A stretch of DNA of 64,000 nt from Craterilacuibacter sinensis. GTDB taxonomy: Bacteria; Pseudomonadota; Gammaproteobacteria; Burkholderiales; Chromobacteriaceae. Within the stretch, counting starts at the first letter, position 1, and every line of letters begins with the position of its first letter. The DNA lies in assembly GCF_009831765.1 (NCBI RefSeq), contig NZ_WSSB01000008.1:103552-167551 (forward strand), read 5' to 3'. This document shows, one piece after another, positions 16,100-25,953 of the stretch. The notes beneath the pieces were generated by a model. The model did not search any database and was not told the DNA's origin. It worked only from the letters and a program-made list of their open reading frames with translations. Both the position numbers and the translations under genes were made by a program.

Positions 16100-16659
16100 A
16101 ACGCTTTCCCCGCCTGTTTCCGCTATTGCTGGTACTGATGCTGTCGGTGCTGACCATGCTGCTTGACCGCGTCACGCGCCAAAGCAGCGTGCAAAGCGTG
16201 ATCGACCGTGACCAGCCCGAGTACACGGTCGAAGACTTTACCGCGACCCGCTTTGATGCTCAGGGCCTGCCCAGCGACCGGTTGCAGGCGCGCAGGATGT
16301 GGCAGTTCCCCGATGCAAAGGATATCGAGTTCGAGCACCCTTTCCTCACTAGCTACCAACAGGGCCGGATCAATTACACGGTCGAAGGCGAAGTCGGGCG
16401 CTACAACAACAGCACCGGCATGGCATGGTTTGACCGCAAGGTGCAGCTGATAGACAAGGCAGAGCCAGGCAAGGGTGACGTCAAGATAGATACGCGCGCA
16501 CTGACGGTAAACCTCAACACCTCGACGGCCCAAAGCCCGGCCGCCGTCACAGTCTATCAGGGCGACTCGGTCGCCAATGCCATCGGTTTTACTTATGCAC
16601 AAAAGCAGGGCCTGATCTCCCTGTTGTCGAAAGTCAGGATCAGCTATGCACAACCTTAA
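16096..16659 (+). CDS. lptC: LPS export ABC transporter periplasmic protein LptC
   Basis: 187 residues with an N-terminal anchor (about 5-24, LFPLLLVLMLSVLTMLL) and a periplasmic beta-jellyroll domain. LptC receives LPS from the LptBFG transporter and passes it to LptA. It overlaps both kdsC (ATGA) and lptA (14 bp), supporting translational coupling. Sequence in this family is weakly conserved; the call relies on position and topology as well as length. Confidence 0.92.
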   Translation: MKRFPRLFPLLLVLMLSVLTMLLDRVTRQSSVQSVIDRDQPEYTVEDFTATRFDAQGLPSDRLQARRMWQFPDAKDIEFEHPFLTSYQQGRINYTVEGEVGRYNNSTGMAWFDRKVQLIDKAEPGKGDVKIDTRALTVNLNTSTAQSPAAVTVYQGDSVANAIGFTYAQKQGLISLLSKVRISYAQP

Positions 16660-17170
16660 ATTTCCGGCACTGGCCCTGTGCGCCTCGCTATTTTCCATGC
16701 ACGCTGTTCATGCCGAAATCGCTGACAGCAGCAAGCCGATAGAACTGTCTGCCGACAGGGGCACGCTGGACCAGAACAACGGCGTGACAGTGTGGGATGG
16801 CAGCGTTGTCGTCAATCAGGGCACGCTGCAGCTCAAAGCAGACCATGTGGTCGTGACCCGCAATGCCAACGGCCAGCAAACTCTGCTCGCCACCGGCAAG
16901 CCGGCCACCTTCCGCCAGAAAGTCGAAGGCAAGAATGAATATATCGACGGCAAGGGCAACCGCATCGACTACGACAGCCAGAGCGGCATCGCTGTGCTGA
17001 CCGGCAATGCCTTTGTTAAACGCGGACAGGATTCGGTTGCCGGCAATGTGATTACCTACAACACCCAGACCGAACTGTATCAAGTCAGCGGCAGCAATCC
17101 ACAAACAACCGGTGCGGCCAAAGGGCGGGTTACCGTAATCCTGCAGCCCAAGACAGAGGAAAAGAAATGA
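16646..17170 (+). CDS. lptA: LPS transport periplasmic protein LptA
   Basis: 174 residues with a cleavable signal peptide ([19 protein letters not shown]) and the OstA-like fold ([35 protein letters not shown]... region). LptA polymerises into the bridge that carries LPS across the periplasm to LptDE. The start lies inside the end of lptC and the stop overlaps lptB (ATGA). Confidence 0.94.
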   Translation: MHNLKFPALALCASLFSMHAVHAEIADSSKPIELSADRGTLDQNNGVTVWDGSVVVNQGTLQLKADHVVVTRNANGQQTLLATGKPATFRQKVEGKNEYIDGKGNRIDYDSQSGIAVLTGNAFVKRGQDSVAGNVITYNTQTELYQVSGSNPQTTGAAKGRVTVILQPKTEEKK

Positions 17171-17895
17171 CCGTCAGCCGGCTGAGCGTTGCCCATATCA
17201 AGAAAAGCTTCAAGAAACGTACGGTCGTCAAAGATGTATCGCTGGAAATTGCCAGTGGCGAAGTGATAGGTTTGCTGGGGCCAAACGGCGCAGGCAAGAC
17301 TACAAGTTTTTACATGATCGTCGGGCTGATTGCGGCCGAAGCGGGTGAAATCGTTCTGGACGATATCACCATCACCCATTTGCCCATACATAAACGCGCG
17401 CGCATGGGACTGGGCTATTTGCCGCAAGAAGCCTCCATTTTCCGTCGCATGACGGTCAGGGAGAACATCTGCGCGGTGCTGGAAATTTCCGGCGTCAAGG
17501 GCGAGCAGATGGAAAACGAGCTGGCACTGTTGATGGACGATCTGAATATCGCCCATCTGGCCGACACCAACGCCATGGCGCTGTCCGGCGGCGAGCGACG
17601 CCGGGTCGAAATTGCACGTGTACTGGCCTCCCGTCCACGCTTTATCCTGCTGGACGAGCCCTTTGCCGGTGTCGACCCGATTGCCGTGATCGATATCCAG
17701 AAAATCATCGCCTTCCTCAAGGAGCGCGGCATCGGCGTGCTGATCACCGACCATAATGTGCGCGAAACGCTACGCATTTGCGACCGCGCCTATATCATCA
17801 ACGACGGCAAGGTGCTGGCCTACGGCCTGCCGGACGAACTGGTGAATAACGAGCAGGTACGCAAGGTTTATCTGGGCGAGCACTTCCATCTGTAA
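17167..17895 (+). CDS. lptB: LPS export ABC transporter ATP-binding protein LptB
   Basis: 242-residue ABC ATPase that powers LPS extraction with LptFG. Walker [10 protein letters not shown] (38-46), signature LSGGERRR, Walker [13 protein letters not shown], and H-loop ITDHNVRET, the latter typical of LptB. It is followed by rpoN after 6 bp. lptF and lptG are not in the window, as usual for this arrangement. Confidence 0.97.
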   Translation: MTVSRLSVAHIKKSFKKRTVVKDVSLEIASGEVIGLLGPNGAGKTTSFYMIVGLIAAEAGEIVLDDITITHLPIHKRARMGLGYLPQEASIFRRMTVRENICAVLEISGVKGEQMENELALLMDDLNIAHLADTNAMALSGGERRRVEIARVLASRPRFILLDEPFAGVDPIAVIDIQKIIAFLKERGIGVLITDHNVRETLRICDRAYIINDGKVLAYGLPDELVNNEQVRKVYLGEHFHL

Positions 17896-17901
17896 GGCGC
17901 T

Positions 17902-19287
17902 ATGAAACAAACACTCCAACTCAAAGTCAGCCAGCAGCTCACTCTGACTCCGCAGCTGCAGCAATCGATCAAATTACTGCAGATGTCCACATTGGAATTC
18001 GGTACGGAGTTGGAGCGTTATCTGCAGGAAAATCCGTTACTGGAACGCAGCGAGGACAGCGACGTTGCGCACGAGTCCTCGCCTGACGAACCGCATGAGG
18101 CACCGCCGCGCGAGGGTAGCGAAGCATACGAGGAATGGGGAAGCGGCAGTAAACCTAGCCATAGCGGCGACGATAGCGAGTTCGACCCCATACTCAATAC
18201 GCCGGAAAAGCCGGGCATGCGCGCACTCTTGATGGCACAGATGGGCGAGCTGACACTCTCGAGTCGCGAACGCGCCCTGCTGACTCTGCTGATAGAAGAA
18301 ATCGATGACGACGGCTATCTGAGCACCCACATTGATGAAATCTGCCAGAGCCTGCCAGAGGAGCTGGAGGTAGAAACTGAAGAGCTGGAATATCTGCGCC
18401 AGCTCTTGCGCCAGATGGAGCCGCCTGGAATAGGCAGCTACAACCTGAGCGAATTTTTGACCCTCCAGCTAAACAAGTTTCCAGAGACCCTCCCGGCCAA
18501 AACCCTGGCCCGCACCATCATCCAGACCCATCTCACTTTGCTAGGCAACCGCGACTACAGCAAGCTGCGCAAGCTTTTGGATGCCAGCGAAGACGAGATC
18601 CGCGCAGCACAGGCCTTGATTGCCCAACTACGCCCGCGACCGGCCGGAGGCTTTGATGGTGAAGATACCCGTTATGTGATGCCCGATGTGGTGGTACGCA
18701 AATTCCGCGGTCGCTGGATCGCGACCATCAACGGACAAGCCCAGCCAAAATTACGTGTAAACAACATTTACGCCAATCTCCTGCAACAACAAAGGGATAG
18801 CGGCAATAATCTCTCCGGGCAGTTACAAGAGGCCCGCTGGCTGGTCAAAAACATCCAGCAGCGATTTGACACCATCCTGAAAGTATCGGAAGCTATCGTT
18901 GACAGGCAACAACAGTTCTTTGAACAAGGCGAAGTCGCAATGCGTCCCCTTATCCTGCGCGATATTGCCGATGAACTGGGTCTGCACGAATCCACCATTT
19001 CCCGCGTCACCACACAAAAATATCTGCTGTGTAGCCGCGGTCTGTTCGAGCTCAAATATTTCTTTGGCAGTGCGCTGGACACCGACAGCGGCATCGAATG
19101 CTCTTCTACCGCAATCAAGGCACATATACGCCGGCTTATCGTCGACGAAAATAACAAGAAGCCCTGGTCGGATAATGCACTGGCCGAACAATTAGCCAAA
19201 CTGGGCATACAGGTTGCAAGACGCACTGTCGCCAAATATCGCGAAGCCATGCAGATTGCGCCAGCCAGCCAGCGCAAAGCACTCTAG
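17902..19287 (+). CDS. rpoN: RNA polymerase sigma-54 factor RpoN
   Basis: 461 residues. The glutamine-rich activator-interacting region I is at the N-terminus (LKVSQQLTLTPQLQQSIKLLQMS), followed by an acidic segment, the core-binding region, and the DNA-binding part ending with the RpoN box ARRTVAKYRE. Sigma-54 directs transcription from -24/-12 promoters with enhancer-binding proteins, often for nitrogen, flagellar and stress genes. The 3' neighbours hpf and ptsN are the classical rpoN partners. Confidence 0.97.
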   Translation: MKQTLQLKVSQQLTLTPQLQQSIKLLQMSTLEFGTELERYLQENPLLERSEDSDVAHESSPDEPHEAPPREGSEAYEEWGSGSKPSHSGDDSEFDPILNTPEKPGMRALLMAQMGELTLSSRERALLTLLIEEIDDDGYLSTHIDEICQSLPEELEVETEELEYLRQLLRQMEPPGIGSYNLSEFLTLQLNKFPETLPAKTLARTIIQTHLTLLGNRDYSKLRKLLDASEDEIRAAQALIAQLRPRPAGGFDGEDTRYVMPDVVVRKFRGRWIATINGQAQPKLRVNNIYANLLQQQRDSGNNLSGQLQEARWLVKNIQQRFDTILKVSEAIVDRQQQFFEQGEVAMRPLILRDIADELGLHESTISRVTTQKYLLCSRGLFELKYFFGSALDTDSGIECSSTAIKAHIRRLIVDENNKKPWSDNALAEQLAKLGIQVARRTVAKYREAMQIAPASQRKAL

Positions 19288-19354
19288 ACTTCCACTTAAC
19301 AGCATCCCCATGGACCCGGACTGTTCCAGGTCGATTAACAGAAGGAGTTAGGGT

Positions 19355-19669
19355 ATGAACCTCAAGATCACTGGTCTCCACCTTGAAGTAACCCAACCAC
19401 TGCGCGACTATGTCGAAGAAAAACTCGGCCGAGTGATTCGCCATGTAGACAATGTGATCGACACCGGCGTCACGCTTTCGGTTGACAAGCTGGTGCAAAA
19501 AGCCGAGGTCAATGTCCATCTGGCCGGCAAGGATATTCACGCCGAAGCGACCGCCGATGATATGTATGCCGCCATCGATGCGCTGATCGACAAACTGGAC
19601 CGCCAGGTAATCAAGCACAAGGAAAAACTGTCGGAACACCGCGCCATCCCGCAACCGGCCGCAGAGTAA
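19355..19669 (+). CDS. hpf: Ribosome hibernation promoting factor, short HPF
   Basis: 104-residue member of the sigma-54 modulation/YfiA family that binds the 30S decoding site and promotes ribosome dimers in stationary phase. It begins [24 protein letters not shown] and lacks the long C-terminal dimerisation domain, so it is the short form. A GAAGGAG ribosome site lies 7 bases upstream. It is separated from rpoN by 67 bp and followed by a terminator. Confidence 0.95.
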   Translation: MNLKITGLHLEVTQPLRDYVEEKLGRVIRHVDNVIDTGVTLSVDKLVQKAEVNVHLAGKDIHAEATADDMYAAIDALIDKLDRQVIKHKEKLSEHRAIPQPAAE

Positions 19670-19680
19670 CACCTTGATTA

Positions 19681-19714
19681 AAAACGGGAACCTTATGGTT
19701 CCCGTTTTGCTTTG
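19681..19714 (+). terminator. Rho-independent terminator after hpf
   Basis: 10-bp stem AACGGGAACC/GGTTCCCGTT with a 4-base loop and TTGCTTT tail. Confidence 0.9.
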
Positions 19715-19783
19715 ATAACAGGGCTATTTCAATGTCACGCGCCAGCGTAGAATGAACGCCGATTTCATCCTGTACGAGTTTTT

Positions 19784-20245
19784 ATGTCCCTGATAGGCAA
19801 AATACTCTCCCGTGATCATGTTCTGGTCGACCTTGATGTTGCCAGCAAAAAGCGGGTGTTCGAGCAGGTCGGTCTGCTCGCGGAAAACACCGGCAATATT
19901 GCCCGCAGCGAAGTGTTCGACAGTCTGTTTGCGCGTGAAAAACTGGGTTCGACCGGACTGGGCCAAGGCGTCGCCATCCCGCATGGCCGCGCCCGTGGCC
20001 TGAAAGAAGCGATGGGCGTGTTTATCCGCCTGAAGCAGGCCATTCCGTTTGACGCCCCCGACGGCAAACCGGTCCGGCTGCTGTTCGTATTACTGGTGCC
20101 AGAACAGGCAACCGACCTGCACCTGCAGGTGCTGTCCGAACTGGCCCAGCTTTTCTCCAGCCGCAGCTTGCGTGAACAACTGGAGCAAGCCGCAGACAGC
20201 GAAGAATTGTTCCGGCTTTTGACCGGATGGAGTAGTCATGCCTAG
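19784..20245 (+). CDS. ptsN: PTS IIA-like nitrogen regulatory protein PtsN
   Basis: 153-residue EIIA domain of the nitrogen phosphotransfer branch. The phospho-acceptor histidine is His67 in [11 protein letters not shown]. In other proteobacteria PtsN state controls potassium transporters and KdpD, which are both present in this window. It overlaps hprK by 8 bp. Confidence 0.95.
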   Translation: MSLIGKILSRDHVLVDLDVASKKRVFEQVGLLAENTGNIARSEVFDSLFAREKLGSTGLGQGVAIPHGRARGLKEAMGVFIRLKQAIPFDAPDGKPVRLLFVLLVPEQATDLHLQVLSELAQLFSSRSLREQLEQAADSEELFRLLTGWSSHA

Positions 20246-21194
20246 CGTCAGCGTCCGCAAGCTTTACCAGGATAACCAGCAAAAGCTCAACCTGACCTGG
20301 GTTGCAGGACGCTCTGGCTCGGATAACCTGATCGGTAACGACGATCAGCGCCCAACGCTGTCGCTGGTCGGCCATCTCAACTTCATCCACCCCAACCGGG
20401 TGCAGGTGCTCGGCCTTGCCGAAGTTGACTATCTGAGCCGGTTGGAAAAATCGGCCGCAAAAACCGCGCTGGATCAGCTGTTTTACAAGTCGATGTCGGT
20501 GGTAATCGTCGCCAATGCCCAGGTGGTACCTGCTCTGCTGCGCGACTACTGCCATACCCACAATGTCCCGCTGATGACGACCACGCTGGAAAGCCCCTAT
20601 CTGATGGATGTACTGCGCATCTATCTGGCACGGGCACTGGCGGTCTCCACCGTGCTGCATGGTGTGTTTCTCGATGTGCTCGAGATCGGCGTGCTGATCA
20701 TGGGCGACTCGGCCATGGGCAAGAGCGAACTGGCGCTGGAGCTGATCTCGCGCGGCCACGGTCTGGTCGCCGATGACGCGGTCGAATACTACCGCATCGG
20801 CCCGGATACACTGGAAGGCCGCTGCCCGGCACTCTTGCGCGACTTTCTCGAAGTACGCGGTCTGGGCATTTTGAATATCCGCACCGTATTCGGCGAAACT
20901 GCGGTACGCCCGAAAAAAGTACTCAAACTCATCATCCATCTGATCAAGGCCAATGATCAGGCAATGCAGGCGCTGGACCGGCTCAATATCCAGTCCGAAA
21001 CGCAGGATATCCTCGGCGTCACCGTGCGCAAGGTTATCCTGCCGGTCGCCGCCGGACGCAACCTTGCCGTTTTGGTGGAAGCGGCCGTACGCAACTACAT
21101 CCTGCAACTGCGCGGCATCGACAGCACGCGCGAATTTGTCGAGCGCCACACCAATTTCTTGCGGGACCAGGAACATGCAGCTGATTCTGATTAG
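20238..21194 (+). CDS. hprK: HPr kinase/phosphorylase
   Basis: 318 residues. The C-terminal kinase domain has the P-loop GDSAMGKSE (156-164) and the HprK signature [20 protein letters not shown]. It phosphorylates the regulatory serine of HPr or NPr. In betaproteobacteria it occurs in this ptsN-hprK-rapZ context and is thought to modulate the PTS-Ntr branch rather than Gram-positive-type carbon repression. It overlaps rapZ by 20 bp. Confidence 0.95.
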   Translation: MPSVSVRKLYQDNQQKLNLTWVAGRSGSDNLIGNDDQRPTLSLVGHLNFIHPNRVQVLGLAEVDYLSRLEKSAAKTALDQLFYKSMSVVIVANAQVVPALLRDYCHTHNVPLMTTTLESPYLMDVLRIYLARALAVSTVLHGVFLDVLEIGVLIMGDSAMGKSELALELISRGHGLVADDAVEYYRIGPDTLEGRCPALLRDFLEVRGLGILNIRTVFGETAVRPKKVLKLIIHLIKANDQAMQALDRLNIQSETQDILGVTVRKVILPVAAGRNLAVLVEAAVRNYILQLRGIDSTREFVERHTNFLRDQEHAADSD

Positions 21195-22023
21195 CGGGCT
21201 GTCAGGCTCGGGCAAATCAGTCGCCTTGCGCAGCCTGGAGGATGCCGGCTTTTTCTGCGTCGACAATCTGCCGGCCACCATGCTGCCGGAGGCGGTCGCG
21301 CTCTACCATGACTACGGCTACAGCCATATTGCCATCAGCGTCGACACGCGCAGCCACCAGACGCTGGGCGCCTTGCCGCAGGAAATGGACAAGCTGCGCG
21401 CAGCCGGTATCGATATCAGGCTGATTTTCTTCGAAGCCAAACAGCCGGTTCTGGTCAAGCGCTTCTCCGAAACCCGGCGCAGCCATCCTTTGTCCGGCAT
21501 GGGCTTGTCGCTGGAAGAATGCATAGAAATGGAGATGGAACTCCTGGCGCCCGTTGCCGAGCAGGGTATCCGCATGGACACGTCCGAACTGTCGGCCAAC
21601 ACCCTGAAAAGCTGGGTACGCCAGCTGGTCGAGAGTGACAGCAGCCGTCTGACCCTGATGTTCCAGTCCTTCGGTTTCAAACATGGCGTACCGCTGGATG
21701 CCGATTTCGTATTCGATGTGCGCTGTCTGCCCAATCCGCACTACATCCCCGAACTGCGCCCGCTTACCGGCAAGGATCAGGCCATCATCGACTACTTTGC
21801 CGGCGAACCCAAAGTCGCCGAGATGATTGCCGACATCCAGACCATGCTGGAAAAATGGCTGCCCGAATTCAGGCAGGAAAACCGCAGCTATCTGACCGTG
21901 GCTATCGGCTGCACCGGCGGCCAGCATCGCTCGGTATTTATCGCCGAAACATTGGCCCGCCGCTTTGCGCACGAACAAGTACTGCTGCGCCACCGCCAGT
22001 TACAAAGAGCGGGATGCGACTGA
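21175..22023 (+). CDS. rapZ: RNase adapter protein RapZ
   Basis: 282 residues starting [15 protein letters not shown], with Walker A at 8-15 and the C-terminal [10 protein letters not shown] motif of the RapZ family. In enterobacteria it directs RNase E to the small RNA GlmZ and senses glucosamine 6-phosphate; it also binds nucleotides. The ATG at 21175 has AGGA 3 bases upstream and lies inside hprK. The open frame extends further upstream but that part is only hprK read in another frame. Confidence 0.95.
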   Translation: MQLILISGLSGSGKSVALRSLEDAGFFCVDNLPATMLPEAVALYHDYGYSHIAISVDTRSHQTLGALPQEMDKLRAAGIDIRLIFFEAKQPVLVKRFSETRRSHPLSGMGLSLEECIEMEMELLAPVAEQGIRMDTSELSANTLKSWVRQLVESDSSRLTLMFQSFGFKHGVPLDADFVFDVRCLPNPHYIPELRPLTGKDQAIIDYFAGEPKVAEMIADIQTMLEKWLPEFRQENRSYLTVAIGCTGGQHRSVFIAETLARRFAHEQVLLRHRQLQRAGCD

Positions 22024-22379
22024 TACGTCCGGGCGACTATCTGGTGATGATGCTGGCCGGTGCGCTATGCCTCACCCTGTTCTGGCAGTTATGGGCCGGT
22101 GAGACGGCACGCACGCTCACGATACGCAGCAAAGGCAAACTGTGGCGGGAAGTCAGCTTGCTGCACAACCAGATTCTGGATGTGCCCGGTCCTTTGGGGC
22201 TGACCCGCATCGAAGTGCATAACGGCCGCGCCCGTATCGGCAGCGACCCGGGCGCGCGCCAGTACTGCGTCAAGCAAGGCTGGCTGGACAAGGCTGGGCA
22301 AAGCGCCATCTGCCTGCCGAATCAGACCAGCATCGAGCTTGGCAACGGCGCAGCACACTATGACAGCCTCAGTTTCTGA
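22014..22379 (+). CDS. NusG domain II-containing membrane-anchored protein
   Basis: 121 residues: one N-terminal transmembrane segment (YLVMMLAGALCLTLFWQLW, about 9-27) and a small beta domain (VSLLHNQILDVPGPLGLTRIEVHNGRARI...DPGARQYCVKQGWL) typical of NusG_II proteins, with conserved cysteines in the pattern CVKQGWL...ICLPN. Such genes are regularly paired with Gx transporter genes, as here, and are suspected to serve quinone or cofactor metabolism; function is not established. The start overlaps the rapZ stop. Confidence 0.8.
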   Translation: MRLIRPGDYLVMMLAGALCLTLFWQLWAGETARTLTIRSKGKLWREVSLLHNQILDVPGPLGLTRIEVHNGRARIGSDPGARQYCVKQGWLDKAGQSAICLPNQTSIELGNGAAHYDSLSF

Positions 22380-22896
22380 ACATCTGAGCCTGCGTGTCGG
22401 TGCAGACGATCAGCGTATTGCCGCGCTGGCAGCCATCGCCATTGTCCTCGCGCTGATCGATGCGGGCCTGCCCTCGCCGCTCCCCGGGATCAAGCCCGGC
22501 CTTGCCAATATTGTCACCTTGCTGGCGCTATATCACCTGGGCTGGCGCGCCGCACTCTGGGTCAGCCTGTTACGCATTCTCGGCGCCGGATTATTGCTGG
22601 GCAGCCTGCTGACACCGGGGTTTTTCCTGTCGCTGGCCGGCGCACTGGCCAGCCTTGCCGCGCTGGCGCTGGCCTTTCGCTTGCCCGGCACATGGTTCGG
22701 CCCGGTTTCGCTCAGCATTGTCGCCGCCTTCAGCCATATTGCCGGGCAACTGCTGCTGGCCCGGCTATGGCTGATTCCCAGCGACGGCATACTTTATTTT
22801 GTTCCGCCTTTCGCGCTGGCCGCGCTGGTGACCGGTCTTGTCAACGGCATCATCGCGGCACGCTTGCTCGCCCCTACACCGCAACAGGATGCCTGA
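22360..22896 (+). CDS. Gx transporter family protein
   Basis: 178-residue membrane protein with about five or six helices and the GIKPGLANIVTLLALYHLGWRAAL signature. The family was originally annotated as heptaprenyl diphosphate synthase component I, but it resembles ECF substrate-binding (S) components. Its role is unproven. It overlaps both the NusG-II gene and ubiX, suggesting a single transcript. An in-frame TTG at 22339 is a weaker alternative start. Confidence 0.85.
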   Translation: MTASVSEHLSLRVGADDQRIAALAAIAIVLALIDAGLPSPLPGIKPGLANIVTLLALYHLGWRAALWVSLLRILGAGLLLGSLLTPGFFLSLAGALASLAALALAFRLPGTWFGPVSLSIVAAFSHIAGQLLLARLWLIPSDGILYFVPPFALAALVTGLVNGIIAARLLAPTPQQDA

Positions 22897-23513
22897 TGAA
22901 CTCTTACAGCAAAACCGTGACCGTTGCCCTGACCGGCGCTTCCGGTCTGCCTTATGGCCTGGCGCTGATACGCGAACTGGTCAAGGCCGGCTGCCGCGTC
23001 TGGGTACTGTGTTCACAAGCGGCCCATATCGTCGCCAAACAGGAAATGGGGCTGACGCTGCCTGCGCGCGCCGCCGATCTGGAGCAGTGGCTGAGCCAGG
23101 AATACGCGGCGGCGGCGGGACAGCTTAAGGCTTTTGGCCGCGAGGAGTGGTTTGCGCCGGTGGCATCCGGCTCCAACCCCGCGGATGCCATGGTAGTGTG
23201 CCCATGCTCGATGGGCACACTGGCCGCCATCGCCATGGGCAGCAGCGACAATCTGATCGAACGCGCGGCCGATGTCAGCATCAAGGAGCAGAAAAAGCTA
23301 GTGCTGGTACCGCGCGAAACGCCGTTTTCCGCCATTCATCTGGAGAATATGCTCAAGCTTGCACGTCTGGGCGTGGTGATCCTGCCCCCCTCACCCGGCT
23401 TTTACACCCACCCGCAGAGCATAGACGACATGGTCGATTTCATCGTGGCGCGCATTCTCGACCAGATAGGCGTGCCCCACCAACTGGTGCCGCGCTGGGG
23501 CGATACGGCATGA
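22896..23513 (+). CDS. ubiX: Flavin prenyltransferase UbiX
   Basis: 205 residues. It makes prenylated FMN, the cofactor of the UbiD decarboxylase in ubiquinone synthesis. Signature GASGLPYGLALI (FMN-binding), CPCSMGTLAAIAMG and LVPRETPFSAIHLENM match the family. The ATG at 22896 overlaps the Gx transporter stop (TGATG); its own stop overlaps nnr (ATGA). The open frame upstream of the ATG is not used. Confidence 0.95.
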   Translation: MNSYSKTVTVALTGASGLPYGLALIRELVKAGCRVWVLCSQAAHIVAKQEMGLTLPARAADLEQWLSQEYAAAAGQLKAFGREEWFAPVASGSNPADAMVVCPCSMGTLAAIAMGSSDNLIERAADVSIKEQKKLVLVPRETPFSAIHLENMLKLARLGVVILPPSPGFYTHPQSIDDMVDFIVARILDQIGVPHQLVPRWGDTA

Positions 23514-24964
23514 GCGCGGCACTTTTTTCCTTGCAATCCCAAAGGCAACTGGAACAAAGCGCCGCAGCACTGGGCCTGATGCGCCGCGCCGCCTGCGCCG
23601 CCGCACACTGGATCATGGCGCGCTATCCGGCAAGTGCCGCCATCACGGTACTGGCCGGCCCCGGAAACAATGGCGGCGACGCGCTACACCTGGCTTGCGA
23701 ACTGCTTAACGCAGGCTATGCCGTGACCGTCATCAGCCCGCAAAAACAAAGCTCGGCCGAAGCGCAAGCGGCGCGCGCGCGCTGGGATGCTTGCGCCATG
23801 GCGACATACACCAGCCTGTCTGCGGCCCATACCGACCTGATCGTTGACGGTTTGTTCGGCATAGGCTTGAGCCGGCCGCTTGCCTCACCTTGGGACGCGC
23901 TGATCGCACAGGTCAACGCCCGTGGCGTACCTGTGCTGGCGCTGGACACGCCAAGCGGGCTGGATGCCATGAGCGGCCACGCACCCAATGCAGCCATTCG
24001 CGCGGCACATACGCTGACCTTTCTTTGCTTCAAGCCCGGCCTGCTGACAGCAGACGGCAGCGAACTGGCCGGAGAAGTTCATCTGGCGACACTGGATGTA
24101 CCCGCGACGCTACTGCCAACGCCGGAAGGCGAACTGAACCGCCCCGGCGTTACGGCGCTCAAACGCCATGCCAATAGCCACAAGGGCAGCTTTGGGACCG
24201 TGTGTATCGTCGGCGGTGCGCCCGGCATGCTGGGCGCGGCGCTTCTGGCAGGACGCGCCGCGCTGGCCGGTGGCGCCGGCAAGGTCTTGCTTGCCACGCT
24301 GGACAGCCGTCTGGCGGTCGATACCACACAGCCCGAACTGATGATTTCGCCGCTTTCCTTGCCGCTCGCGCCGCACAGCATCTGCGCCATCGGTCCGGGC
24401 CTTGGCACAAGCACGGCGGCGCAAGCGGCACTGTCGGCGGTGCTGGCAGGCGACACGCCCCTGGTGATAGACGCCGATGCGCTTAATCTGCTGGCTCACG
24501 ATGCGGGACTTTTCGCCACACTGGCAACAAGACAGGTGCCTGCCATCCTGACGCCGCATCCGGCGGAGGCCGCGCGGCTATTAGGCATCAGCAGCGCAGC
24601 GGTACAGGCTGACCGCCTCGCTGCGGCGCGCACCCTGGCTGCGCGCCTAAACAAAGTGGTGGTACTCAAGGGAGCCGGCAGCCTGATCGTCCGTCCCGAT
24701 GGTTTTTACCGCATCAACGCCAGCGGCAATGCAGCGCTGGCTGTGGCGGGACAAGGCGATGTGCTGACCGGTGCCATCGCGGCGCTGCTGGCACAGCAAC
24801 TCTCACCTTTTGATGCCGCCAGCCTCGCCGTCCACCTGCATGGTCTGGTCGCCGACCTGTATGTGAATGCCACTGGCGGCCCTGTCGGCCTGACCGCCTC
24901 TGCCACGGCTACGGCGCTTTCCGGCTTAATCAACGCGCTTTTGTGCGTCCAAAACCCCGGCTAA
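23510..24964 (+). CDS. nnr: Bifunctional NAD(P)H-hydrate repair enzyme (epimerase plus dehydratase)
   Basis: 484 residues. The N-terminal half is the NAD(P)HX epimerase domain with GPGNNGGDAL and the LDTPSGLDA motif. The C-terminal half is an ADP-dependent dehydratase of the ribokinase-like fold with GSFGTVCIVGGAPGMLGAAL and the ATP-site motif AVAGQGDVLTG. Together they restore hydrated NAD(P)H. The start was placed at the ATG overlapping the ubiX stop; the long open frame upstream duplicates ubiX in another frame. Confidence 0.94.
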   Translation: MSAALFSLQSQRQLEQSAAALGLMRRAACAAAHWIMARYPASAAITVLAGPGNNGGDALHLACELLNAGYAVTVISPQKQSSAEAQAARARWDACAMATYTSLSAAHTDLIVDGLFGIGLSRPLASPWDALIAQVNARGVPVLALDTPSGLDAMSGHAPNAAIRAAHTLTFLCFKPGLLTADGSELAGEVHLATLDVPATLLPTPEGELNRPGVTALKRHANSHKGSFGTVCIVGGAPGMLGAALLAGRAALAGGAGKVLLATLDSRLAVDTTQPELMISPLSLPLAPHSICAIGPGLGTSTAAQAALSAVLAGDTPLVIDADALNLLAHDAGLFATLATRQVPAILTPHPAEAARLLGISSAAVQADRLAAARTLAARLNKVVVLKGAGSLIVRPDGFYRINASGNAALAVAGQGDVLTGAIAALLAQQLSPFDAASLAVHLHGLVADLYVNATGGPVGLTASATATALSGLINALLCVQNPG

Positions 24965-25011
24965 TAACGGAACATGCAGCCCCCTACTCACCACTCTCTA
25001 TTGCCAAGGAT

Positions 25012-25899
25012 ATGAACCAGCAAACCCGTGCCACCTTGTTCGGCCTCGCCGCAGTTCTCGCCTGGTCAACCGTCGCCACCGCTTTCAAGATCAGTCTCAG
25101 CTATCTGTCACCGGCGCAGTTGCTGCTATATGCCTGCACTGCCAGCTTGCTCGCGCTGTTATCCATCCTCGCCGTACAGCGCCGTCTGGGCGAGCTTATG
25201 CCGGCTCTGCGGCTTTACTGGCGCCGCTCGCTGCTTTTGGGCGCGGTCAACCCCTTTGCCTACTATCTGATCCTGTTTCAGGCCTATGCCTTGCTGCCGG
25301 CGCAGGAAGCGCAAGCCATCAACTACACTTGGGCGCTCAGCATGACCCTGCTGTCAGTGCCGCTATTGGGCCATAGCCTGCGCAAGCTCGATCTGGCAGC
25401 AGCGCTGGTGTGCTATATCGGCGTACTCATCATCGGTACGCGGGGCGATGTGCTGGCGCTCTCTTTTTCCAATATGAACGGCATGCTGTTTGCGCTGGCG
25501 TCCACTCTGCTGTGGGCCAGTTACTGGATTTTCAACACCCGCGACACGCGCGAGCCGGTACTGGGGCTGACGCTGAACTTCATCATGGCACTGCCACTGA
25601 TTATGCTCTGGTGTGCACTAAGCGGCGAATTGGTGCCGGTTGCGTGGCAGGGCTTGGCGGGGGCGGCTTATGTAGGCGCCATCGAAATGGGCTACACCTT
25701 CGTGCTGTGGCTGACGGCAATGAAGCTCACCCAAAGTACGGCGCGCATCGCCAACCTGATTTTCCTGTCACCCATTATCTCGCTGTGGTTGATTCACTTT
25801 TTTATCGGCGAACCCATCCTTGCCTCCACCCTGATCGGCCTTGCGCTGATTCTGGGCGGTTTGCTGCTGCAAAAGTGGCCACTCAAGCGCGAGGCCTGA
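25012..25899 (+). CDS. DMT superfamily transporter, EamA type
   Basis: 295 residues with ten predicted membrane helices made of two EamA repeats (FGLAAVLAWSTVATAFKISLSYLSP at the start of repeat 1; FALASTLLWASYWIFNTRDTR at repeat 2). Members export metabolites or amino acids; substrate unknown. The ATG has AAGGA 3 bases upstream. A frame extending 69 bp further upstream is disregarded because it overlaps nnr without a ribosome site. Confidence 0.88.
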   Translation: MNQQTRATLFGLAAVLAWSTVATAFKISLSYLSPAQLLLYACTASLLALLSILAVQRRLGELMPALRLYWRRSLLLGAVNPFAYYLILFQAYALLPAQEAQAINYTWALSMTLLSVPLLGHSLRKLDLAAALVCYIGVLIIGTRGDVLALSFSNMNGMLFALASTLLWASYWIFNTRDTREPVLGLTLNFIMALPLIMLWCALSGELVPVAWQGLAGAAYVGAIEMGYTFVLWLTAMKLTQSTARIANLIFLSPIISLWLIHFFIGEPILASTLIGLALILGGLLLQKWPLKREA

Positions 25900-25902
25900 C
25901 GC

Positions 25903-25939
25903 AAAAAAGCCAGCCCCGGCCATCGGCAGGAGCTGGCTT
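25903..25939 (-). terminator. Terminator between convergent EamA and UPF0149 genes
   Basis: Stem AAGCCAGC/GCTGGCTT with an interrupted extension; a run of six A at 25903-25908 gives a U-tract on the minus strand, so it serves mainly the UPF0149 gene. Confidence 0.8.
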
Positions 25940-25953
25940 GACACGCACCTTAT

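Noticed and set aside
20022-21281. 419-residue minus-strand open frame
   Set aside because: Antisense to hprK, rapZ and ptsN ends, all well-supported genes; no recognisable domain.
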